Part shown: one piece after another, positions 1 to 5,304 of the stretch
Layout of the letters: every line of letters begins with the position of its first letter
How positions within the stretch are numbered: position 1 is the stretch's first letter
NCBI GenBank assembly: GCA_902538695.1
Contig: CACBGC010000022.1
Span: 1 to 13,040, forward strand
DNA from: an uncultured Synechococcaceae cyanobacterium
GTDB lineage: Bacteria > Cyanobacteriota > Cyanobacteriia > PCC-6307 > Cyanobiaceae
Direction: 5' to 3'
Length of the DNA stretch: 13,040 bases
Notes under the pieces: generated by a model
Database searches by the model: none
Told to the model about the DNA's origin: nothing
Seen by the model: only the letters and a program-made list of their open reading frames with translations
Program-made: the position numbers and the translations under genes

Positions 1-1
1 T

Positions 2-610
2 AGACGTTTATCAAATGGTGATGATAAACCTTATGAATTGAATATTAGTTGGTGGAGTGCAATGGAAGACTCAAGTAGAGATGCTAAAAGATTTCAATAT
101 GAGAGATTTATTTTGAGTCAATTATTAGTAATGGCTCTGAAAGGGGTACCTGCATTTTATTTACCAGCATTACTAGCTTCAGAAAATGATATCAAAAGCT
201 TTTCTATGACAGGTCAAAGAAGAGATCTTAACAGAGAAAAGTTTAAATCAGAAAATCTTTCAGCTGTTTTAAATAATCCTGAATCTAATGCTAATAAAAA
301 CTTAAAATATCTTCGTAATGCTATGGATGTAAGATCAGAATTAAAGCAATTTCACCCTTGTTCACAAATGAAATGTTTGTCTAAAGGTAGAAGTGATATT
401 GTTGTAATCAAAAGAGGTAAAGGTCCTAAGTCAATTTTTGCAATCCATAATATGACTGAAAATAAAATTAATTATCAATTGAATGATAATGATCTACCAA
501 AAATAATTGATAATGATTTCAATACGCATGATTTTTTAACATCCATTAAATACAATTGCAAAAATATTAGTCTTGATCCTTTTCAAGTAATTTGGCTTAG
601 TGCTTTATAA
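2..610 (+). CDS. GH13 sucrose/glucosylglycerate phosphorylase-type enzyme, C-terminal part (5' end outside window)
   Basis: The reading frame is open from the first complete codon at position 2, so the true start lies upstream; the internal TTG at 38 is not the start. The visible 202 residues are the end of a GH13 subfamily 18 (sucrose phosphorylase-like) enzyme. The segment GVPAFYLPALLASEND (encoded from about 145) is followed by TGQRRDLNREKF, which matches the family's TGRNRTINREKF stretch. A later segment with ...LKQFHP corresponds to the family's RKSHPAFHP region before the C-terminal beta domain. Such enzymes use phosphate to split a glucosidic bond and release glucose-1-phosphate. The next two genes, only 2 and 4 nt apart, handle glyceryl-glucoside and glycerate chemistry, so glucosylglycerate is my preferred substrate. 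Sucrose remains possible, because the acceptor-site residues are outside the window. Cytosolic; no signal is visible in this part. Confidence 0.85.
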   Translation, partial: RRLSNGDDKPYELNISWWSAMEDSSRDAKRFQYERFILSQLLVMALKGVPAFYLPALLASENDIKSFSMTGQRRDLNREKFKSENLSAVLNNPESNANKNLKYLRNAMDVRSELKQFHPCSQMKCLSKGRSDIVVIKRGKGPKSIFAIHNMTENKINYQLNDNDLPKIIDNDFNTHDFLTSIKYNCKNISLDPFQVIWLSAL

Positions 611-612
611 AA

Positions 613-1410
613 ATGATAGAAAATTCTTCTATTTGGGTAGTCAGTGATGTAGATGGTACTTTAATGGATCACTCATATGATTTATCACCTGCTAAAGAAA
701 CTATAAAAAAACTACAAAAATTATCTATACCCGTAATTCTTTGTACAAGCAAAACCGCTGCTGAAGTAAAAGTTATTAGAAAGGAACTTAACTTGATGGA
801 TCCTTATATTGTTGAGAATGGTGCGGCAATATATGGTGAATCTCTTAAAAGAGTAAATGGAGAAATTATTCTTGGAATAAAATACGAATCTCTTGAAGAA
901 ATCTTAAATTTAATTTCTAAAGAAATTGATTATAAACTTACTCCTCTTAATAATCTCACTGATCAAGAAGCCACTATGCTTACAGGATTAGAGGGCAACT
1001 CATTGAACTTAATGCGTGATAGACACTGGAGCATGCCTTTTTTAAATCCGCCAAGTTATTTAGAAGAGAAAATTAATATATGTTGTAAAAAATTAAATGT
1101 TGATATTTTTAAGGGCAATAGAATGAGTCACTTATTATCTACAAAATCGAATAAAGGGAAAGCAATAAATGCTCTTAAAGAATATTCAAATGTTCATAAT
1201 ATTGAAATTATAGGTTTAGGCGATTCACCAAATGATTTGCCTCTACTTTTAAATTCAGATATTAAGATAGTTATTCCTGGAATAGAAGGACCTAACTTAA
1301 ATTTACTAGATCAATTAAAAGAAATTGAATTTACTTTGGCTTCTGAACCAAATGGATATGGTTGGAAAAATGAAATCAATAAATTAATTAATAAGCGAGA
1401 ACTTAGTTAG
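613..1410 (+). CDS. HAD-family glucosyl/mannosyl-3-phosphoglycerate phosphatase
   Basis: A 265-aa HAD phosphatase, normal length for the mannosyl-3-phosphoglycerate phosphatase (MPGP) family. Motif I is SDVDGTLMD with nucleophile D12 and acid/base D14. Motif II is around CTSKT (44-48), the motif III Lys is in NKGKA (K181), and motif IV is GLGDSPND (201-208). The segment DRHWSMPF (136-143) matches the REFSEPF-type stretch characteristic of MPGP proteins. Family knowledge: these enzymes remove phosphate from glucosyl- or mannosyl-3-phosphoglycerate, the last step in making glucosylglycerate or mannosylglycerate. Glucosylglycerate is a known compatible solute of nitrogen-poor marine picocyanobacteria, which favours the glucosyl substrate; this is inference. 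The ATG lies 2 nt after the previous stop and 4 nt before the next start, so it is co-transcribed and probably translationally coupled. No clear Shine-Dalgarno is present. Confidence 0.85.
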   Translation: MIENSSIWVVSDVDGTLMDHSYDLSPAKETIKKLQKLSIPVILCTSKTAAEVKVIRKELNLMDPYIVENGAAIYGESLKRVNGEIILGIKYESLEEILNLISKEIDYKLTPLNNLTDQEATMLTGLEGNSLNLMRDRHWSMPFLNPPSYLEEKINICCKKLNVDIFKGNRMSHLLSTKSNKGKAINALKEYSNVHNIEIIGLGDSPNDLPLLLNSDIKIVIPGIEGPNLNLLDQLKEIEFTLASEPNGYGWKNEINKLINKRELS

Positions 1411-1414
1411 AAAG

Positions 1415-2359
1415 ATGAAAGATTTAGAGATTAATTTTCCTCTTGATAAATTTGAAAAATTAATTATTGATATTGGTTGGGAATCCTTGGATGATTGGTT
1501 CAATTTTTGGAATAATAAAAGAAACATTCTTTCAATTGATCAATATTGGAATAATAAAGTAAATGATGATTGGATTTGGGGTTTGGCTTTACCCCTTTTA
1601 TCTCAGGCTTATAAATTTCAAAATAATTTTTCTGATAGAAAAATTATTGGAATTTCAGCTCTGCCTGGTACAGGTAAAACAACACTAGGTAAATGGCTCG
1701 AAGCTATATCTTTAAAATTAAAATTCAAAATTTCTGTTATTTCAATTGACGACTTTTATCTCCCATCAAATGAAATGAAATTAGCAATTAAGGATAACCC
1801 TTGGAATGTTTCAAGAGGGTTTCCTGGAAGTCACTCAGTAAAATTAATGCATGAAAAATTACTAAATTGGAAGATAAATGGAGAATTAAATGTACCAGTT
1901 TTCGATAAATCTTTAAGAAATGGTTTAGGAGATAGATCTCATTGGAGATTAGATAACCCTGATTTATTAATTCTTGAGGGATGGTTTTTGGGAATAAAAC
2001 CTTATTCTATTGATATAAATGATCTACCCATAAATACAACAAATTTGAGTCTTGATGAAACATCTTATGTATTAAAAATTCAAAATAACCTAAACGAATA
2101 TTTAGATATTTGGACTTTAATAGACAATATTTGGCACTTAAAGCCATTAAAGATTGAATACATGAATATATGGAAAACAAATCAGGAGAAAGAAATGTTT
2201 TTACAGAAAGGTAATGCACTTATAGATGAAAAATTATCTAATTTCTTGAGAATGCTTAATGTCTCAATTCCTCATAAAAGCTTTGATGTTATAAAATCCT
2301 ACGCGCTTTTATTAATTGATCAAGAAAGAAAATTAGTTGAGGCTGGATTGAATGTGTAG
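1415..2359 (+). CDS. D-glycerate 3-kinase-like P-loop kinase (plant GLYK type)
   Basis: A 314-aa P-loop kinase. The Walker A region is SALPGTGKTT (81-90). It has Ala where the consensus has Gly, as in plant glycerate kinase (SAPQGCGKTT). Further matches to the GLYK family are SIDDFYL (110-116), RGFPGSHS (134-141), PVFDKSLRNGLGDRS (161-175) and LEGWFLGI (187-194). The plant enzyme phosphorylates D-glycerate to 3-phosphoglycerate with ATP in the photorespiratory cycle, and cyanobacteria carry homologues. Here it ends an operon with a phosphorylase and a phosphoglycerate-glucoside phosphatase. It could therefore recapture glycerate released from glucosylglycerate as well as photorespiratory glycerate. 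The N-terminal 75 residues before the P-loop are Trp/Asn-rich (DDWFNFWNNK). The specific substrate is inferred from homology; related uridine kinase and phosphoribulokinase folds fit less well. Confidence 0.82.
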   Translation: MKDLEINFPLDKFEKLIIDIGWESLDDWFNFWNNKRNILSIDQYWNNKVNDDWIWGLALPLLSQAYKFQNNFSDRKIIGISALPGTGKTTLGKWLEAISLKLKFKISVISIDDFYLPSNEMKLAIKDNPWNVSRGFPGSHSVKLMHEKLLNWKINGELNVPVFDKSLRNGLGDRSHWRLDNPDLLILEGWFLGIKPYSIDINDLPINTTNLSLDETSYVLKIQNNLNEYLDIWTLIDNIWHLKPLKIEYMNIWKTNQEKEMFLQKGNALIDEKLSNFLRMLNVSIPHKSFDVIKSYALLLIDQERKLVEAGLNV

Positions 2360-2449
2360 CATTTTCTAAATTTCTTTATTTCAGTAATTTTTTATACATT
2401 TTTATTAGCTCTTAATAGTGTTTAATTGTACATATTTTGCTTCTTAGGG

Positions 2450-2677
2450 ATGGTTGAGTTTTCTTACAAAAATGAAGGCTGTAGGATGGTTGTCTTGAGA
2501 TGTATTGGTCCATCAAATTTTTTCTTAGAAAGAGTTTTGTTCCCAACTGATATTCTTACTTTTATGGCCCCAAATGATTCAAGAGTTGAAATCTGGGGAA
2601 ATGAATTATATGGCCCTAAGTTGGAAGAGAGAATGAGGATTTCAGCTGATAACGAAGATTCGACTTTAGTGGCATAG
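2450..2677 (+). CDS. DUF1830 family small protein
   Basis: A 75-aa protein from ATG 2450. The segments MVVLRCIG, FFLERVLFPTD and SRVEIWGNE match the pattern of the cyanobacterial DUF1830 family (a short beta-rich domain of about 60-70 aa). Its function is not known. I chose ATG 2450 because AGGG lies just upstream and the protein then begins a few residues before the conserved region. An in-frame TTG at 2426 would add eight unlikely residues (YIFCFLG), and an internal ATG at 2486 would cut off the first strand. There is no signal peptide or membrane segment, so it is probably cytosolic. It stands 90 nt after the glycerate kinase gene and 89 nt before the next small gene, so it may be transcribed alone. 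Confidence 0.7.
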   Translation: MVEFSYKNEGCRMVVLRCIGPSNFFLERVLFPTDILTFMAPNDSRVEIWGNELYGPKLEERMRISADNEDSTLVA

Positions 2678-2766
2678 AACAGATATTATCTAATTGTCTT
2701 CGAGTCAAAATTTTTTACAAATACCTAATTTTTATTGATATTATCAAACTAGTTTTAGTTTTATAG

Positions 2767-2892
2767 ATGTATTATTTTTCTTCCTTTGCAATAGGTGGTT
2801 TCGTTCCTTCTGCAGCTGTCGCTGGTGTTTTACTTTTAGTTGGTCTAGGTGCCTTCTTCTATCTTGGTATTAAAGGACCCACAGATTATTAA
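2767..2892 (+). CDS. 41-aa single-helix membrane protein, unassigned
   Basis: ATG 2767 to TAA 2892 encodes 41 residues. It starts MYYFSSFAIGGFVPS, runs into a hydrophobic helix of about 20 residues (AAVAGVLLLVGLGAFFYLGI, 16-35), and ends in the polar tail KGPTDY. Size and design resemble the one-helix subunits of photosystems, cytochrome b6f or NDH-1. I tried to match it to PsbK/L/J/M/N/X/Y, PetG/L/M/N and PsaI/J/M from memory and none fits, so I give no name. The case for a real gene is the clean membrane helix with Gly/Ala packing positions, a small polar C-terminus, and a similar small gene 54 nt downstream on the same strand. No strong Shine-Dalgarno is visible. Predicted location: thylakoid or plasma membrane. 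Confidence 0.6.
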   Translation: MYYFSSFAIGGFVPSAAVAGVLLLVGLGAFFYLGIKGPTDY

Positions 2893-2901
2893 GCATGAGT
2901 G

Positions 2902-2907
2902 TATAAA
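2902..2907 (+). promoter_or_regulatory. Possible -10 box upstream of the 44-aa gene
   Basis: TATAAA sits about 40 nt before the ATG at 2947, between the two small membrane-protein genes. No convincing -35 is seen. In such AT-rich DNA a chance match is quite possible. Confidence 0.2.
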
Positions 2908-2946
2908 AATTGTAAATTTAATAACCTTATTGAATAAGTTAACATT

Positions 2947-3081
2947 ATGGATTTAACAACTACTTTATTTATATTAAGCTTACCTTTCGTTTTATTAACA
3001 GTTTATTTTGGGACAAAAAATGATTTTTACGAGAGTGAAAATTACAAAGGAGATGGTTGTGCCCATGATGTTAAAAGATAA
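2947..3081 (+). CDS. 44-aa small membrane protein with acidic tail, unassigned
   Basis: ATG 2947 to TAA 3081 encodes 44 residues. An N-terminal hydrophobic segment (LFILSLPFVLLTVYFG, about 7-22) is followed by a hydrophilic, acidic tail (KNDFYESENYKGDGCAH, 24-40) with one Cys at 38. The layout is one membrane helix with a 20-residue soluble tail. I do not recognise a named family. It lies 54 nt after the 41-aa membrane protein and converges on the secreted-protein gene whose stop begins 8 nt away on the other strand. The distinct helix-plus-tail design and the proper start and stop argue for a real gene over chance, but only conservation could prove it. Confidence 0.55.
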   Translation: MDLTTTLFILSLPFVLLTVYFGTKNDFYESENYKGDGCAHDVKR

Positions 3082-3089
3082 CTTTACTA

Positions 3090-3362
3090 CTAATCACCTC
3101 TATATACACAGGTCCATCTACTATCAAATTGCCAAACTGGTTTGTATATTTCATTAGTAATTTTTTCTCCTGCCTTATTACAAGTATCTAAATCTTTCAT
3201 TGGAATAGAATGTAAGGAAGGACTTGTTATTCCACTAACCTCTGGCCTTCTTCCAGGCCCTTGTCTATAAGTTCCGATTATTAACCAATAGTTAGCTTTC
3301 GCAGAATCAGAAAAGATTAAGGAAAAAAGAAAAAATAATATTAAAATAGATTTTTTTTTCAT
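3090..3362 (-). CDS. Small secreted protein, hypothetical
   Basis: A 90-aa protein with a clear Sec signal peptide: MKKK, a hydrophobic core (ILILFFLFSLIF, 6-17), then AKA before N24 as a good signal peptidase I site. The mature part is about 67 aa. It contains TYRQGPGRRP, the segment MKDLDTCNKAGEKI (55-68) and a C-terminal W-T-C-V-Y (83-87). The two Cys, 61 and 85, could form one disulfide in the periplasm. The pattern of a Leu/Met-x-x-Cys-x-x-Ala-Gly-x-x-Ile helix followed by Trp...Cys near the end recalls many small exported picocyanobacterial proteins of unknown function; that likeness is from memory. The start codon is followed at once by nine A residues (three Lys codons). It is divergent from uppP across 67 nt and convergent with the 44-aa gene. 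Confidence 0.75.
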   Translation of the reverse strand: MKKKSILILFFLFSLIFSDSAKANYWLIIGTYRQGPGRRPEVSGITSPSLHSIPMKDLDTCNKAGEKITNEIYKPVWQFDSRWTCVYRGD

Positions 3363-3429
3363 TTTTCTATACTAGCTTTTAATTTTTAAATGTAAATTGC
3401 TATTAATTAATTAGGTAATTTAATAATTT

Positions 3430-4230
3430 TTGGAATATTTAAAATTTGTTTTATATGGATTAATTCAAGGGTTGACGGAATTTATTCCTGTAAGTAGTAC
3501 AGCTCATTTAAAAGTTATATCTCTTTTTTTTGGTATTGATGATCCTGGCGCATCTTTGTCAGCTACTATTCAACTTGGAAGCGTTCTAGCCATAGCTTGG
3601 TATTTTAGGAACGATTTTTTTAATTTCAGAAGTCAATCTTCCAAAAAATTTCTTGAATATCTCTTACATGAAAGATTATTAAGGTCTATTTTGATTGGTA
3701 CTATACCTATTGTTTTGCTTGGTGGGAGTATAAAAATATTCATCCCTTCTTTTTTTGAAAACGTTCTTCGTTCAAATTTATCAATAGCATTGGTCTCATT
3801 TCTAATGGCTTTTATTATGTACTTGGCAGATAGTTCTAAGAAAGGTTCTATCAATATTAAAAACCATAATTATTCAAATAGCTTATTAATAGGTTTCTTT
3901 CAAGCATTTGCAATTTTTCCTGGTGTTTCAAGATCGGGGGTCACTATTTCTAGTGCATTAATATCAGGATGGGAAAGAGGCGATGCTGCGAAATTTTCTT
4001 TTCTTTTAGGGATGCCAGCTATTTCTCTTGCTGCGTTTGTTGAGTTTATTTCTTCTTTTAATGATTTTTTTTCATTAGGTTTCCCCCCTCTTTTTGTTGG
4101 TCTTATTACAACATTTTTGACCTCTTTATTAGCAATAGATTTCTTATTAAAGTATTTTTCATCAAATGGGTTGAAAATATTTATCATCTATCGAGTAATT
4201 TTTGGTTTAGTAATTCTTTTGAATTTATAA
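3430..4230 (+). CDS. uppP: Undecaprenyl-diphosphatase (UppP/BacA)
   Basis: A 266-aa polytopic membrane protein of usual family length. It removes one phosphate from undecaprenyl diphosphate to regenerate the lipid carrier for peptidoglycan and other envelope polymers, and overproduction of the family confers bacitracin resistance. Family signatures are visible: LIQGLTEFIPVSSTAHL (11-27) with the (E/Q)xxxE pair Q13/E17, S23 and H26, and FPGVSRSG (163-170) with R168. Several hydrophobic helices cover most of the rest. The start must be the TTG at 3430: it directly precedes the conserved first helix, an in-frame TAA lies two codons upstream, and no ATG or GTG is available near the N-terminus. 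It looks monocistronic, with small genes of unknown role on both sides. Confidence 0.95.
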   Translation: MEYLKFVLYGLIQGLTEFIPVSSTAHLKVISLFFGIDDPGASLSATIQLGSVLAIAWYFRNDFFNFRSQSSKKFLEYLLHERLLRSILIGTIPIVLLGGSIKIFIPSFFENVLRSNLSIALVSFLMAFIMYLADSSKKGSINIKNHNYSNSLLIGFFQAFAIFPGVSRSGVTISSALISGWERGDAAKFSFLLGMPAISLAAFVEFISSFNDFFSLGFPPLFVGLITTFLTSLLAIDFLLKYFSSNGLKIFIIYRVIFGLVILLNL

Positions 4231-4285
4231 ATTGATGAAAAAAAATTTTTTGCAATTGTGTTAAGGTTTTAAAAAATTCTTTCTA

Positions 4286-4438
4286 ATGAACATTTTTATA
4301 TCTTTCCAATTAGGTGAAGTGGAAGTTTCAAATCTTACTATATTGGTTTTAGCTTTTTTTTCTTCTTTTACATTCATAGCAGTAGGCATAAGTTCATATA
4401 AACTATACAAATCACTTATAAATGAAGACGACAAATAA
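4286..4438 (+). CDS. 50-aa single-helix membrane protein, unassigned
   Basis: ATG 4286 to TAA 4438 encodes 50 residues. A short amphipathic N-terminus (MNIFISFQLGEVEVSN) is followed by a long hydrophobic helix (LTILVLAFFSSFTFIAVGI, 17-35) and a charged C-terminal tail (YKLYKSLINEDDK). One membrane-spanning helix is predicted, with the Lys-rich tail probably on the cytoplasmic side. I do not recognise it. It resembles small thylakoid complex subunits in size only. It begins 55 nt after uppP and its stop codon is one base from the 3' end of the oppositely oriented tRNA-Pro gene, so the two transcripts must converge and overlap. Support is the membrane topology and full ORF; conservation is untested. 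Confidence 0.55.
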   Translation: MNIFISFQLGEVEVSNLTILVLAFFSSFTFIAVGISSYKLYKSLINEDDK

Positions 4439-4439
4439 T

Positions 4440-4512
4440 CGGAACGGCGGGATTTGAACCCACGACCCCCACTACCCCAAAGTGGTGCGCTACCAAACTG
4501 CGCTACGCCCCG
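4440..4512 (-). tRNA. tRNA-Pro, anticodon GGG
   Basis: The minus strand folds as a full 73-nt cloverleaf. The 7-bp acceptor stem is CGGGGCG/CGTTCCG with two G-T pairs, and the D arm is GCGC/GCGC around AGTTTGGTA. The anticodon stem CCACT/AGTGG encloses loop TTGGGGT, giving anticodon GGG at 34-36. The variable loop has five bases, and the T arm is GTGGG/CCCGC around TTCAAAT with one non-standard closing pair. The anticodon reads CCC and CCU proline codons. CCA is not encoded and must be added after transcription, as is common in cyanobacteria. It follows msrA on the same strand by 27 nt. Confidence 0.96.
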
Positions 4513-4519
4513 TTTCTTT

Positions 4520-4525
4520 ACTATA
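4520..4525 (-). promoter_or_regulatory. Possible -10 box for tRNA-Pro
   Basis: On the minus strand TATAGT ends seven bases before the tRNA 5' end, a fitting distance for a -10 box starting transcription just ahead of the mature end. No good -35 is seen within the msrA tail. The tRNA may instead be read from msrA. Confidence 0.25.
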
Positions 4526-4539
4526 AAGATTAGATTAAT

Positions 4540-5268
4540 TTAAATCTTATTCTTTATAGGTTTGTTATCAGATCTCAATACGCACTTTTCAACTTCCCAG
4601 TTAAAGTTTTCCCATATATGGTCTTCTAATTTATAATTGCTTCCATTAAAAACTCCTAACTTAACTTTTGTAGGTGAAGCCGAACAATACTGCCTGCTTC
4701 CAGCTGATGCAAGATATTGTTGATGGTATTGTTCCGCATAAAAATATGAATCAATCATTTTTATTTCCGTTTTAATTAAACCAAGATTTTTTTTGCTTAG
4801 TTCCGTTTGATATTGTTCCTTACTAGCTAATATAGTTTTAATATTATTTTCATTTTTGAAATATATTGCTGATCTATATTGTGTTCCCATATCATTTCCT
4901 TGCCTGTTTTTTTGAGTAGGGTCATGACATTCCCAAAACATTTTTAATAGATCACTTACATCTATTTCCCTTTTATCCCATATAACTCTAACAACTTCTG
5001 AATGACCAGTTAAACCGGAACATACTTCATAATAATTTGGATTGTTTTTTTTACCTCCAGCATAACCTACCGAAGTTGTTATGACTCCTGGAAGTTTCCA
5101 AAAACATTTTTCAGCTCCCCAGAAACAACCACATCCAAAAATTATTTCATCTTCTTCTTCATTAGGATTTTTTTTGATATCTGTTTTTAATACTCTATGT
5201 AATGAATAAGCATCATTAGTTAAATTTACCTCCTCATTATTCATAATGTTTTTTAAGAATTTAAACAT
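4540..5268 (-). CDS. msrA: Peptide methionine sulfoxide reductase MsrA
   Basis: A 242-aa protein that reduces methionine-S-sulfoxide in proteins back to methionine, using thioredoxin-type reductants. The catalytic motif GCFWG is at 47-51 with nucleophile C48. Other family marks are SVGYAGG (66-72), GHSEVV (88-93), FWECHDPTQ (111-119), GTQYRS (128-133) and AEQYHQQYL (178-186). C195 in the tail is the probable resolving cysteine. The catalytic domain is preceded by about 40 residues including DAYSLHRVLKTD, and the tail beyond 200 is longer than in minimal MsrA. Similar N-terminal extensions occur in other MsrA proteins, and I see no signal peptide. In an oxygenic phototroph its role is protection from photo-oxidative damage. 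It lies downstream of the ABC exporter gene by 36 nt on the same strand and may share its transcript. Confidence 0.95.
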   Translation of the reverse strand: MFKFLKNIMNNEEVNLTNDAYSLHRVLKTDIKKNPNEEEDEIIFGCGCFWGAEKCFWKLPGVITTSVGYAGGKKNNPNYYEVCSGLTGHSEVVRVIWDKREIDVSDLLKMFWECHDPTQKNRQGNDMGTQYRSAIYFKNENNIKTILASKEQYQTELSKKNLGLIKTEIKMIDSYFYAEQYHQQYLASAGSRQYCSASPTKVKLGVFNGSNYKLEDHIWENFNWEVEKCVLRSDNKPIKNKI

Positions 5269-5304
5269 AATATAAAGAAACGATTATAAGTTAAAAAATT
5301 ATTT

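Noticed and set aside
2007..2219. 70-codon minus-strand frame within the glycerate kinase gene
   Set aside because: No start context or domain, and it sits fully opposite coding sequence.
2910..2946. Imperfect palindrome TAACCTTATT/AATAAGTTAA before the 44-aa gene
   Set aside because: The loop would be one base and a mismatch interrupts the stem, so it is not convincing as an operator or hairpin.
3633..4187. Two minus-strand open frames (73 and 95 codons) inside uppP
   Set aside because: They oppose conserved uppP codons, are Lys/Asn-rich without pattern, and result from AT-rich codon use on the other strand.
4230..4257. Imperfect A-run/T-run hairpin just after uppP, a possible terminator
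   Set aside because: The stem is almost wholly A-T with a bulge, there is no U-tract beyond the stem, and such A/T runs are expected by chance here.
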